A DNA stretch of 64,000 nt, from the NCBI RefSeq assembly GCF_003052265.1, contig NZ_QANS01000001.1, positions 434,001 through 498,000 on the forward strand, written 5' to 3'. This document shows positions 1 to 8,527 of this stretch, in pieces (position 1 is the first letter of the stretch; every line of letters begins with the position of its first letter). A program made the translations under genes and the position numbers. Source of the stretch: Stenotrophobium rhamnosiphilum. Lineage in GTDB: Bacteria; Pseudomonadota; Gammaproteobacteria; Nevskiales; Nevskiaceae. The notes under the pieces are model-generated. The model searched no databases and was not told the DNA's origin. It saw only the letters and a list, made by a program, of their open reading frames with translations.

Positions 1-67
1 GCCTGATAGTAACGTTTTTAAGCTAGCATTACCCACTACTAGAATTGATGATGACCAGCCACATTCG

Positions 68-1147
68 ATGAAGCAAAACGAAAAAATAGTAAAAGAATCT
101 GAAAGATTCTTTTATATCGACAGCCTTCGTGGAATTGCAGCTTTATTGGTTGTTTTTCAACATGACTTTGTGCCTCTGCTTGGTGGCGACTCCGATCATT
201 TTTTCTGGCGCTACGTTCTTGACGCAGGAAAGATGGGCGTCATCTGGTTTTTCATCATCAGCGGTTTTGTGATCCCGTATAGCCTTAAAGAAGGCGAAGG
301 CGCGCTTAGAAATTTTGCGATTTCAAGATTTTTAAGACTGTATCCCGCGTATTGGTTGTCGATGGGATGTGCGCTGTTGGCGATGAGCATTGCTGGTGCT
401 GTAATGCCACCAACACGACTCATACTTGCCAATATCACCATGTTCCAGACAGCGCTCGGCATTGCCGATCTCAGTCCTGTTTACTGGACATTATTTATTG
501 AATTAGTTTTTTACATTATTTGTGCAAGTGCATTCGCAGTCGGACTGCTGGGAAAAATAAAGTTCAGATTGACGATGGTCATCGGCATGATGGTTCTGGC
601 CATGTTGATGGGGGTTGCTAGAGATGTATTCAACATGAGGTTTCCGGTTGCCTTGCCGTTGGCATTGTCGTTGATGTTTTTTGGTTCTATCTGGCGTGAT
701 GCCTTGGTTGATCATTGCGCCGTAGCAAAAAAATATGCGACTTGGGTGCTGGCTTTATATTGTTTTGCCATGCCACTGACGTTCTACATGGCCTATCGCA
801 CCGATATGGGCTATGGGGAAACCTGGACGCGGTATGCCTGTACTTATGCTTTCTCAATCGCAACTTTCATTTTCTTTACTCAGAAGTTTCGTATCACTGG
901 ACGATTCTGGGTTTGGACCGGCGCGATCAGCTACTCGGTTTATCTATTCCATCCGCTCGTGATTAGGATGGTCGCTTATTGGCTCACGCCGTTCGACTTT
1001 CCTGTCTTGCTGGTCGCGGTTATTGCCGTTGCTAGTACCTTGTTGGTGGCGCATTTGGTATACACGCTAGTTGAGAAGAGATTTATCAATCTAGGTCGGA
1101 CTTTGCAGAGAAGGCCGGTGAAGCCTGTTGCCGTTACGGGCCCGTAG
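68..1147 (+). CDS. Acyltransferase-3 family membrane protein
   Basis: Integral membrane acyltransferase of the family that O-acetylates or otherwise acylates surface sugars (OafA/NodX type). The N-terminus carries the hallmark D18-S-L-R21-G segment followed by H32. Further on come an F-x-x-SGF motif near residue 66 and the R-F-L-R-L-Y-P motif near residue 90. About ten hydrophobic segments follow and the tail is basic. At 359 residues it has the usual size for an acyltransferase-only protein. Its place beside a glycosyltransferase island suggests it decorates that glycan; the acceptor is unknown. I chose the ATG at 68 because it sits just before the conserved motif, but no ribosome site is visible and the frame stays open to base 2, so the start could lie outside the window. 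Confidence 0.88.
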   Translation: MKQNEKIVKESERFFYIDSLRGIAALLVVFQHDFVPLLGGDSDHFFWRYVLDAGKMGVIWFFIISGFVIPYSLKEGEGALRNFAISRFLRLYPAYWLSMGCALLAMSIAGAVMPPTRLILANITMFQTALGIADLSPVYWTLFIELVFYIICASAFAVGLLGKIKFRLTMVIGMMVLAMLMGVARDVFNMRFPVALPLALSLMFFGSIWRDALVDHCAVAKKYATWVLALYCFAMPLTFYMAYRTDMGYGETWTRYACTYAFSIATFIFFTQKFRITGRFWVWTGAISYSVYLFHPLVIRMVAYWLTPFDFPVLLVAVIAVASTLLVAHLVYTLVEKRFINLGRTLQRRPVKPVAVTGP

Positions 1148-1190
1148 AATTTTTTCGCTTTCAGAATTCGCTTTGTAATTCGCAGACAGA

Positions 1191-2171
1191 TTGACCTTGA
1201 ATATGACGCGTCCTCGCTTTCTACCTGACAATTTCACGCTAGCGCTGCTTATTGTGATTGCGCTGGCCAGCGTTTTGCCCTGCCGCGGTGAAACGGCGCA
1301 GGTTTTTGATCATGTGACGAATGTCGGTGTCGCGCTGTTGTTTTTTTTGCACGGCGCCAAGTTATCGCGTGACGCGGTGATTGCGGGCCTTACGCATTGG
1401 CGCCTGCATCTGGTGGTGTTGCTATGCACCTTCGCGCTATTTCCCGTGTTGGGTTTGGTGTTGAAACCGGCGTTGCTGACGGTGATCACGCCGGACCTTT
1501 ATCTGGGCGTGTTGTTTCTTTGCACCTTGCCTTCGACCGTGCAGTCGTCCATCGCCTTCACTTCAATGGCGCGAGGCAATGTGCCGGCAGCGGTGTGCAG
1601 TGCTTCGGCTTCCAATATGGCGGGCATCTTCCTGACGCCGATGTTGGTCGGCTTGATGGTGATGCCGCATACCGGCGCAGCAATTTCTTTTGATTCCTTT
1701 GGCAAGATCGTGCTGCAACTTTTACTGCCCTTTGTATTGGGACAGATTGCGCGGCGATGGATTGGTGGCTGGGTGAGCAGTCACCCACAACTGGTGCGGC
1801 CGGTGGATCAGGGCTCGATTCTGTTGGTGGTCTATACCGCGTTTAGTCAGGCCGTGGTGGAGGGCATCTGGCAACAGGTGCCATTGTCGGCTTTGATTTA
1901 TTTGCTGCTGATTAGCTCGGGTCTTTTGGCCCTGATTTTAGTCTTGACGACGGTGCTGAGCCGACGCCTCGGGTTCAACAAGGAAGACGAAATTACGATT
2001 GTCTTTTGCGGCTCTAAGAAAAGCTTGGCCAGCGGCGTGCCAATTGCCAAAGTGCTTTTCACTTCCCAGACGATTGGGATGATGGTGCTGCCGCTAATGT
2101 TGTTCCATCAAATTCAGCTGATGGTTTGTGCGGTTCTGGCGCAGCGGTACGCGGCGCGACCGCAGCAGTAA
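1191..2171 (+). CDS. Bile acid:sodium symporter-like transporter (SBF-like, YfeH type)
   Basis: Predicted ten-helix secondary transporter of the BASS/SBF-like group. Hydrophobic segments fill the protein. The stretch containing F-L-H-G-A-K-L-S (residues 52-59) and the later segments with LPSTVQSSIAFTSMA and KKSLASGVPIA are typical of the YfeH branch. Its substrate is not known and bile acid is only the family name. Translation could start at TTG 1191 or ATG 1203, and neither has a strong ribosome site. The stop lies only 3 bp from the stop of the convergent glycosyltransferase gene, with no visible hairpin between them, so the two transcripts probably overlap. Confidence 0.85.
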   Translation: MTLNMTRPRFLPDNFTLALLIVIALASVLPCRGETAQVFDHVTNVGVALLFFLHGAKLSRDAVIAGLTHWRLHLVVLLCTFALFPVLGLVLKPALLTVITPDLYLGVLFLCTLPSTVQSSIAFTSMARGNVPAAVCSASASNMAGIFLTPMLVGLMVMPHTGAAISFDSFGKIVLQLLLPFVLGQIARRWIGGWVSSHPQLVRPVDQGSILLVVYTAFSQAVVEGIWQQVPLSALIYLLLISSGLLALILVLTTVLSRRLGFNKEDEITIVFCGSKKSLASGVPIAKVLFTSQTIGMMVLPLMLFHQIQLMVCAVLAQRYAARPQQ

Positions 2172-2174
2172 CTG

Positions 2175-3098
2175 TTAACGCCAGCGCGCTACGAAATCCA
2201 GAAAGCTACGCGGGATTTGTTTGACGATGATGTTTTTCAGATTGCGCCCTTCCAGTTGTTGCAGGGGCCAAGGCGTGAGATTGCGATAGTGCAAATATAG
2301 CCACTGGTAGGGATGATCGCAGCGATATTGCCAAGGCTTGGCACGCTGCCAATAACCTTCGAAATGCAGGATGCAGGGCGATGCGCCAGCCAGTCGCTGC
2401 TGCACATTGTGGCTCTGCAAATCCGAGAAGCGTTCAGTGCCTTCAATGAATGGCGTCATGCAATTCCACTTCGGATGCAGACGTAACCACTTGCCTTCGG
2501 CAACGGTGTTGAGCGCGATCTGATCGGGGAATCCGGCAGCAAAGCGTTTGCGATCCAAGGCTTTCATGCGGCCGTAAAAATCGCTGGCGCGCATCTCTTT
2601 CAGATTCATCAGCAGCACGCCGGAATTGAAATAATCCTCAGCGCTGCTCAGTCCAATATCGGCTGGAACATGGGCATGCGCTGGGCTAATGACATCCTGC
2701 ACAGCGGCTAGTGGCATGCCAGTTAAATCAAGCTGCCATAGCGGCAGCAGGCTTTGCAGAACCAGCGTGTCCGCATCGACGTAGAGAATGCGCTCAACAT
2801 CAGGCAGCAGTTCCGGCAGTAGAACGCGGAACCACACGACCTGCGGATAACGCTCGGTGATTGGTAATCCGGCTAGCTGCGCTTCGGTCGGTAGATGGCA
2901 GACGAGTTGCATGCCAAGCGTTTCAACTTGTGCTCGCAACTTCGCGAGTTGTTCGGCATCGACAGTTGCATCGTGAAGGAAATGCACCGTCACGCCTTCG
3001 CCGCCATGATTGATTGCTAGCGACTGCAATAGCGTTGCGATGTGCGGAACGTAGTTCCGATCTGCAGCACAGGCAATATGGATGGCGTCACGGCTCAT
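2175..3098 (-). CDS. Glycosyltransferase family 8 (LPS glucosyl/galactosyltransferase-like)
   Basis: Retaining GT-A glycosyltransferase of family GT8 (RfaI/RfaJ/glycogenin-like), 307 residues. The N-terminal HIACAADRNYVPH strand binds nucleotide sugar and the DAD metal motif is at residues 108-110. The NSGVLLMNLK segment and the late H-F-E-G-Y-W..KPW histidine region are also typical. The C-terminal TPWP motif is shared with the three other GT8 proteins here (at 3982, 10110 and 11060). I took the ATG at 3098 because it overlaps the upstream stop (ATGA) and begins at the family's usual N-terminus; the frame is open 30 codons further. It is the last gene of a four-gene leftward operon. Donor and acceptor sugars cannot be read from sequence. 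Confidence 0.9.
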   Translation of the reverse strand: MSRDAIHIACAADRNYVPHIATLLQSLAINHGGEGVTVHFLHDATVDAEQLAKLRAQVETLGMQLVCHLPTEAQLAGLPITERYPQVVWFRVLLPELLPDVERILYVDADTLVLQSLLPLWQLDLTGMPLAAVQDVISPAHAHVPADIGLSSAEDYFNSGVLLMNLKEMRASDFYGRMKALDRKRFAAGFPDQIALNTVAEGKWLRLHPKWNCMTPFIEGTERFSDLQSHNVQQRLAGASPCILHFEGYWQRAKPWQYRCDHPYQWLYLHYRNLTPWPLQQLEGRNLKNIIVKQIPRSFLDFVARWR

Positions 3099-3985
3099 GG
3101 TGCTGAGGATGCCAGTAATCGCGGAAGTCTGAGCGCGATGCTGGCCCAGTTTTTCCAATAGGTCGAATCGTGACGCAATGCTTCCCACAGATAGTGTCTG
3201 GCGCGATCGGAGCGACCCACTTCGACCTCATACAGCATGCACAGCCGCGCATGATTGGCGCGCACGCGGCGCGATTGCGATAGCCACTGCGGATGCTTTT
3301 TCATCACGGCTTCCAATGTCGATGAGCGCAGGGCGGTGTTGTGCTTGACGCTGCCGGGCGTGTCGAAGGCCAGCAGCAAGGGTTCATTCAACATCTGACA
3401 GGGACTGCTATTGGCTTCAAGCCGGAGCGACAACTCCCAGTCTTCCCACATTTCAAAGCTTTCATCGAATCCGCCGATGCGTCGAAGATGATCGTGACGA
3501 ACCAGCCATGCAGGCGTTGATATCTGACTGCCACGGCCCCCGAAGAGGACGCGAAAATCGTGATCGTCTGCTAGCAATTCCTTGCCGTGATAGCGCGGCG
3601 GAGCGCCATTGGCGCGAACCACGATATAGCCACATGCCGTCATTGCTGCTTGAGGATGTTCTGCAGCAAATGCCACTTGTCGTGCAAGCTTCTCAACAAG
3701 CCAAATATCATCGCTGTCCTGAAACGCGATGAACTCTCCGCCGGCAACCGTCAATCCATAGTTGCGAGCTTTGGCTGCGCTGCCGAGTCTGCCGGGCGTC
3801 AGCACTTTCAGGTGTGGATCGTCATAGCTTGCGAGCAGCGCTTGTGTTTCGTCAGTCGAGCCATCGTCGATGACGATCAGTTCCAACTCGCGATGGGTTT
3901 GCACCAATACGCTGTCGATTGCGCGACGCAGTGTTTTTGCCCGGTTGTGCGTGGGCAAAATTACACTGACCAGCGGCGCGGTCAT
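3095..3985 (-). CDS. Glycosyltransferase family 2
   Basis: Inverting GT-A glycosyltransferase of 296 residues, probably cytosolic or peripheral, that adds one sugar to a lipid-linked glycan. The N-terminal VSVILPTHNRAKTLRRAI strand and VIDDGSTDET (about 38-47) bind the nucleotide. DSD at 90-92 is the metal motif. A WEDWELSLRLE segment near residue 185 carries the likely catalytic acidic residues. It overlaps both neighbours by 4 bp (ATGA), so it is translationally coupled to GT8 genes on each side. The C-terminal part after residue 230 has no clear motif. Sugar specificity is unknown. Confidence 0.9.
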   Translation of the reverse strand: MTAPLVSVILPTHNRAKTLRRAIDSVLVQTHRELELIVIDDGSTDETQALLASYDDPHLKVLTPGRLGSAAKARNYGLTVAGGEFIAFQDSDDIWLVEKLARQVAFAAEHPQAAMTACGYIVVRANGAPPRYHGKELLADDHDFRVLFGGRGSQISTPAWLVRHDHLRRIGGFDESFEMWEDWELSLRLEANSSPCQMLNEPLLLAFDTPGSVKHNTALRSSTLEAVMKKHPQWLSQSRRVRANHARLCMLYEVEVGRSDRARHYLWEALRHDSTYWKNWASIALRLPRLLASSAP

Positions 3986-4914
3986 TTCCCTTTCAATCCT
4001 TGCTTGATTCGCTTGATCAATTTCACCAGCGGCAGCGGTATCAGTGCGCGGCGGCGCAGCTTTGCGCTGTCAGCGGCACTGCGCGGCCAAGGTGTCTGCG
4101 CGCGGTGATGGTGGTAGTCCGCAAAATAGGGCAGGGGATTGAACGTGGCCCAAGGTTTTGGATGTGCTGAATAGTGAATGATGACCGGACGGAAATCGCT
4201 GCTGAGCACTTGCTTGCAAGACGCCATCGTAAGCGCGGGATTCCCGCGATATTTGGAGAAATATTCCGTGCTGAGTGCCGGAAAATTCCAGCGCGGACTG
4301 ACCAAGTGAATGTTGAAACCAATCGCGAGATTGAGCGCATCTTGATCTGGAAAGTGCAGGTGCCCGACATTCTTCCTAGCGATGTCGAGAATGCGCTGCC
4401 CACCACCATCGCGACGCAGCGTTTTCAGATTCAGCAACATGACGCCAGAGTTGAAATACTTTTCGTAGGCGATATCAATATTCTTCGCCACTTCCGGATG
4501 TGCGATAGCGGCCAGGTAGTCGTTGATGCAGGCGCCGTAGGTGTCGCCAATATCCGCATCGAAAAATTCGGCGAGGGACTCGCGCACGACAATGTCGGTG
4601 TCGAGATACAAAACGCGATCAAGCTCAGGCAGCAGATCCGGAAGCAGCGTGCGATACCACGCCAATTCTGGAATCAAGGAGCAAGCGGGTAGATCGCCCG
4701 TGGTTTCGCCCCCCTTGACCTCGAGAAAGCGCAGCCCGACGCCAAGTTTGTCGCAATAAGATTTCAGCGTCGCCTGAACCGGTGCGGTCAGCGTGTGGTC
4801 GTGCAGATAATAAATTTGCACACCACGATCTCCCTGGGTTTTAGCCAGGGAGTGAATCAGTGCGGCGGCATGAGGCGCGTAGGCATCATCCGAGGCGCAG
4901 GCGACGTGAATCAT
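3982..4914 (-). CDS. Glycosyltransferase family 8
   Basis: GT8 enzyme of 310 residues and a paralogue of the 2175-3098 gene product. MIHVACASDDAYAPHAAALI opens the fold, DTD at 105-107 is the metal-binding motif, YFNSGVMLLNLK follows, and FPDQDALN precedes the acceptor-side loop. A late I-I-H-Y-S..KPW segment and the TPWP tail match the other GT8 proteins here. The last 30 residues are basic and may hold the protein at the inner face of the membrane. The ATG at 4914 overlaps the stop of the upstream methyltransferase gene (ATGA), so it belongs to the same operon. Confidence 0.9.
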   Translation of the reverse strand: MIHVACASDDAYAPHAAALIHSLAKTQGDRGVQIYYLHDHTLTAPVQATLKSYCDKLGVGLRFLEVKGGETTGDLPACSLIPELAWYRTLLPDLLPELDRVLYLDTDIVVRESLAEFFDADIGDTYGACINDYLAAIAHPEVAKNIDIAYEKYFNSGVMLLNLKTLRRDGGGQRILDIARKNVGHLHFPDQDALNLAIGFNIHLVSPRWNFPALSTEYFSKYRGNPALTMASCKQVLSSDFRPVIIHYSAHPKPWATFNPLPYFADYHHHRAQTPWPRSAADSAKLRRRALIPLPLVKLIKRIKQGLKGK

Positions 4915-5939
4915 GCAGCGGACTTAATTTTGAAGAGCATCATGCGGTCATTGGTGAGCATGAATTCAGCCATGCCCTTGTCCAAATAAATCAGTTCGGT
5001 AGCAACCTGCTCAAATCCAAGCTGTTCCAGCAATGGACGCCACGACTTGCGGCTGTCGTCGGCCTCGCGGCTCAGCAATTCATCTGGCTCGTTAGGGATC
5101 AGCATGAAGTAGGGCACTTTGAGGCGGACTAGCTGTTGCAGCCACCAAGTGATGGCTTCCAGTGTGCATTCCGAGAAGCTGTGGATGTTCATGGCCAGAT
5201 CAATCTGGCCGGGCTGCAAGGTCGACTGGAATTCATCCAGCGGCAGAATCTTGGCGCGATCCGTCAGCCCGCGATACTTGAGGTTGTAGCTGCAGATGAA
5301 GGTGGAGTCTGGAATCGCATCGGTGCAGTAATACTCGCTGATATTAGGCAGGGCATTGAGCATGCGATCTGCCATGCGTCCGTAGCCGGCGCCGATATCG
5401 AGGATGCGCAGCTTGGGCTTGTCGAAGATCTTGAAGTGACGATCAAGGAAGTAGATTTCATTGATCGAATCGAGCAGATCGCGGCTGACCGTCGGCAGGC
5501 CATCGTAGTCGTAGGTCCAGCAGCCAAAGGCGCCGTCTTCCTTCAAGGAATTGAGCAGGCCTCTTGGATCACGTTCCTGGATGTAACGGGCATACAGGAA
5601 AAAGCGGGCGCGGCTGACCAGATCGCCTTGTTCGCGATAGGCGTAGACGTAGGCGTTGTCGCCGCGGTAATAGGCGAAGTGCAGGTAAGTGCTGAGACGC
5701 TCCTGATTCCACCAAGTGCTTGGGGTCACAACCGGCAGACCGGTGGCGGCATAGCGTTGGCGCAGCGAGAGCAATTCAGGGTTGTCCCCCTTCAGCGTCG
5801 AGGTGGCATCGGCTGGCAACGGCTTAGCTTCGTCATAAAAGACGGGAGCTTCTAATTTGCGGAGCTGGTAACCAAACTTGGCAAGTCCACGCTGGATTTG
5901 GTCTTTGATCTTTTCGACAGGAGTGACTGGTTTCGGCAC
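4911..5939 (-). CDS. Putative sugar O-methyltransferase (class I SAM-dependent)
   Basis: Cytosolic SAM-dependent methyltransferase, 342 residues, first gene of the leftward operon. The SAM-binding motif LRILDIGAGYGR lies at 177-188. Before it is a 170-residue N-terminal region with a WTYDYDGLPTVSRDLLDS stretch. Afterwards MNIHSFSEC replaces the usual post-II motif. This layout fits the 'putative sugar O-methyltransferase' family often found in O-antigen and capsule loci; I infer that from pattern and context. The start is GTG at 5939 with AAGGA suitably placed upstream. Methylation may cap or decorate the glycan built by the three downstream transferases. The exact acceptor hydroxyl is unknown. 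Confidence 0.82.
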   Translation of the reverse strand: MPKPVTPVEKIKDQIQRGLAKFGYQLRKLEAPVFYDEAKPLPADATSTLKGDNPELLSLRQRYAATGLPVVTPSTWWNQERLSTYLHFAYYRGDNAYVYAYREQGDLVSRARFFLYARYIQERDPRGLLNSLKEDGAFGCWTYDYDGLPTVSRDLLDSINEIYFLDRHFKIFDKPKLRILDIGAGYGRMADRMLNALPNISEYYCTDAIPDSTFICSYNLKYRGLTDRAKILPLDEFQSTLQPGQIDLAMNIHSFSECTLEAITWWLQQLVRLKVPYFMLIPNEPDELLSREADDSRKSWRPLLEQLGFEQVATELIYLDKGMAEFMLTNDRMMLFKIKSAA

Positions 5940-5986
5940 GCGTTAGTCCTTAACAAGTGGTGACTTCAAAAATTGGGGCCCTAGTC

Positions 5987-6016
5987 GCAATTTGTAGGCA
6001 TCAGACTACAAATTGC
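5987..6016. repeat. Perfect 11-bp inverted repeat in divergent promoter region
   Basis: Arms GCAATTTGTAG (5987-5997) and CTACAAATTGC (6006-6016) are exact reverse complements separated by 8 bases. The site lies between the start of the leftward methyltransferase operon (5939) and the rightward TylF-type gene (6175), the only sizeable non-coding stretch in the glycan island (5940-6174). It could be an operator for a dimeric regulator controlling both directions, or an RNA hairpin in one leader. No T-run follows it on the + strand. On the - strand a short T-run comes only after a gap of about ten bases, so a terminator is less likely. Confidence 0.6.
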
Positions 6017-6174
6017 TGTCTTCTCTGGTGGCAGTTCATGCGGCTTAAAAGCCTGTCTTTTTATCCTGCCCTGATCAGAGTTCGATCATCCCCGGGCTTC
6101 TCGCCGCATCTTAGCGTTTTTCACGGCAAGGAATGTATGATCCCTGCAATTTACAACATCAGACCTTGGATTAC

Positions 6175-6936
6175 ATGTTGAAGTCTCTGCTCCGGCCCCT
6201 ACGTCAAAAGCTATTTCCTAAGCCAGTGGTTGCTGGGACGACTGTGCAACTGTCTCCCGCCGATGAGGCAATTGCTGCACGTTGTCGTCCATACACGATG
6301 ACGAGCCCGGAGCGCATGGCTTCGCTGCTCGACTCCGTCGAATACATCGTCAAGCGTGATCTGCCCGGCGCGTTTGCCGAGTGCGGCGTTTGGCGCGGCG
6401 GCTCCGTGTTGGCGATGGCCCTCAAATTGATGGACCTCGGCGTACGTGATCGCGATATCTACCTCTACGATACGTTTGAAGGCATGACGGCTCCGACCGA
6501 TCACGACACTTCACCTTTCCACGCACCAGCCAGCGTGGACTGGGAGGCTGCACAAAAGGCCGGTGGCAAGATTTATGACGGTCTGTTCAATGCCGAAATT
6601 TTCAATGAGTCGCTAGTGCGTGATGTGCTGCTGCAAAGCGGCTATCCGGCTGAGCGTTTTCATTTTGTACGTGGGCCGGTCGAGCAAACCATCCCGGGCA
6701 CAATGCCTAGCGAATTGGCGCTGCTGCGATTGGATACCGATTGGTACGAATCCACGCGTCATGAGCTCGTCCATCTTTATCCGCTGCTGACGCGCAATGG
6801 CGTTCTGATCATCGATGACTACGGTCATTGGGAAGGAGCCCGCCGCGCCACTGACGAATATTTCGCTGACGGTTCGGCGACGCCGGTCTTTCTCCATCGT
6901 GTGGATTACACCGCGCGACTTGCGATCAAGCCCTAA
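6175..6936 (+). CDS. TylF/MycF-family O-methyltransferase
   Basis: SAM- and metal-dependent O-methyltransferase of the macrocin-O-methyltransferase (TylF) family, 253 residues, likely acting on a sugar hydroxyl. The motif GAFAECGVWRGGS (65-77) is the family's SAM loop. DTFEGM follows, then LRLDTDWYEST and IDDYGHWEGAR supply the metal-binding aspartates and catalytic region. I prefer the ATG at 6175; an in-frame ATG at 6133 adds 14 residues that do not resemble the family. Neither has a convincing ribosome site. It is the first gene of the rightward series and divergent from the GT8/GT2 operon. The family is common in O-antigen and glycan-modification loci. Confidence 0.87.
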   Translation: MLKSLLRPLRQKLFPKPVVAGTTVQLSPADEAIAARCRPYTMTSPERMASLLDSVEYIVKRDLPGAFAECGVWRGGSVLAMALKLMDLGVRDRDIYLYDTFEGMTAPTDHDTSPFHAPASVDWEAAQKAGGKIYDGLFNAEIFNESLVRDVLLQSGYPAERFHFVRGPVEQTIPGTMPSELALLRLDTDWYESTRHELVHLYPLLTRNGVLIIDDYGHWEGARRATDEYFADGSATPVFLHRVDYTARLAIKP

Positions 6937-7021
6937 TAAATAGCACTCGCGATCATTCTATTTTTAAGTCATCGGCCATGAAACACAGCATTGTGGGTAT
7001 CGTGGCCGGTCGACTGTTTCG

Positions 7022-8527
7022 ATGATTCGCACGATGGGGCAGGACGCTTCAACTTACAGCTTTGATCCGTCGCCCGACGCCGCCCAGGCCAAGGCCGGTG
7101 AAGTCCGGAGTTGGACAGCGACCATCCTGTCGCGAGCGGTAACTCAGTTATTGCAGTTCGCTGCATTGGCGGTCACGGCGCGAGTGTTGACGCCTGCTGA
7201 TTTCGGCAAGGTTGCGATGATTCTGGGCGCTGTCGGCATCATCGGCATTTTCCGTGATCTCGGCCTGACGGCTGCCACGGTGCATGCACGTACGCTGACT
7301 CACCGCCAAGTGAATACCCTGTTTTGGATCAACAGCGCAGCGGGATTTTTGATCACGCTCATCGGCGTAGCAGCTGCTCCATGGGTTGCGGCGCTCTATC
7401 ACGACCCTGATCTCGAGTTGATGTGCATGGCCTTGGCCATGGGGTTTTTTATCAATAGTCTCTGCGCCCAGCATGGCGCGCTGCTGCAGCGTCGTCTGGA
7501 GTTTGTAACGCTCGCACATTTGCAGTTAGTGACTGCAGCCGTCAGTGGACTGCTATCGATTATTTTGGCTCTGAATGGCTTTGGCGTTTGGTCGCTAGTG
7601 TGGCCAATTCTGATCTCGGGATTGATCAATACGCTGCTGCACTGGCACTACTGTCGCTGGCGGCCACAGGCGCCCAGCTACGATCCCAGTGCGGCGCAGC
7701 TGATCCATTTCGGCAAGAACCTCATCTTGTTCGGCTTGCTGGACTTCGTCGCTCACAATATTCACAGCGTGATGCTGGGCCGATACGTCGGCGCTGCGCC
7801 GGTCGGTTATTACAACCGCGCATTTAATCTGCTGCAGATGATCACCGGCTATGTGCAACAGCCGGCCGCACGCATCATTTCGCCGTTGTTGTCGCGCCTG
7901 GGCCACGACACGGAAAACTTCCGCCTTCAATATTTAACGGCGGTGCGTTTGATCGTTTTTATTCTGGCTCCCGCAGCCATGCTCGTCCTGACCTGTGCCC
8001 CTGACGTCATCAGGTTGCTGTTTGGCAAGCAATGGGTGGCGTCGGTACCGGTTCTTCAAATTCTCGCCCTGGGCACCGTGGCACAAGCTATCTGCGCGAC
8101 AACCGGCTGGATTTACCTGTCTAGAAACGACACTCGTCGCATGATGCACTGGGGCATATTGGGCTGGGGTTGGATGCTCATTTGCCTTGCCGTTGGCCTG
8201 CGCTACGGCATCATGGGCGTGGCTTGGGGCTATACCGTTGGCGTGGTTACGCTGCTCTGGCCCTGCTTGGCCTATGCCTTCAAAGGTACCTCATTCAAGG
8301 TCTCGGAGGTGCTGGTTACGTCGTTGCCTCCCGTCATCGCGGCGGCCTGCGGCGCGACCGTTATGTTTCTACGTCCGTGGCTGGAGCAGCCGTCCGCGAT
8401 TCTGAACCTCCTGATCATCGGTACATTGACCAGCATCGTTTGGCTGCTGGTGACATTGATGATGCCGTCTGGACGCCGTACGCTGGCAGAGATTCCGAGA
8501 ATATTGAGGAAAAAGTCGATTGAGTAG
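7022..8527 (+). CDS. Wzx-like oligosaccharide flippase (MOP superfamily)
   Basis: Polytopic membrane protein of 501 residues with about 12-14 hydrophobic segments, of the polysaccharide-synthesis (RfbX/Wzx/WzxC) branch of the MOP exporters. It should flip an undecaprenyl-linked oligosaccharide to the periplasmic face. Typical features are the early TARVLTPADFGKVAMI segment, the FRDLGLTAATVH region and the central NLILFGLLDFVAHNIHSVML helix. The 20-residue hydrophilic head before the first helix is variable. Translation may begin at ATG 7022 or 7034. It overlaps the next gene by 8 bp. It is the only flippase in the window, so it probably serves the oligosaccharide made by the surrounding transferases. 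Confidence 0.88.
   Translation: MIRTMGQDASTYSFDPSPDAAQAKAGEVRSWTATILSRAVTQLLQFAALAVTARVLTPADFGKVAMILGAVGIIGIFRDLGLTAATVHARTLTHRQVNTLFWINSAAGFLITLIGVAAAPWVAALYHDPDLELMCMALAMGFFINSLCAQHGALLQRRLEFVTLAHLQLVTAAVSGLLSIILALNGFGVWSLVWPILISGLINTLLHWHYCRWRPQAPSYDPSAAQLIHFGKNLILFGLLDFVAHNIHSVMLGRYVGAAPVGYYNRAFNLLQMITGYVQQPAARIISPLLSRLGHDTENFRLQYLTAVRLIVFILAPAAMLVLTCAPDVIRLLFGKQWVASVPVLQILALGTVAQAICATTGWIYLSRNDTRRMMHWGILGWGWMLICLAVGLRYGIMGVAWGYTVGVVTLLWPCLAYAFKGTSFKVSEVLVTSLPPVIAAACGATVMFLRPWLEQPSAILNLLIIGTLTSIVWLLVTLMMPSGRRTLAEIPRILRKKSIE

Noticed and set aside
3587-4108. 173-codon open frame on the + strand
   Set aside because: It lies across two well-supported leftward GT genes and has no family-like motif or ribosome site; it is an antisense shadow.
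5136-5855. 239-codon open frame on the + strand
   Set aside because: Antisense to the leftward sugar O-methyltransferase, whose SAM motif and operon overlaps are clear.
5957-6181. 74-codon frame in the divergent promoter gap
   Set aside because: It crosses the inverted repeat, lacks a ribosome site and overlaps the TylF-type start; probably chance.
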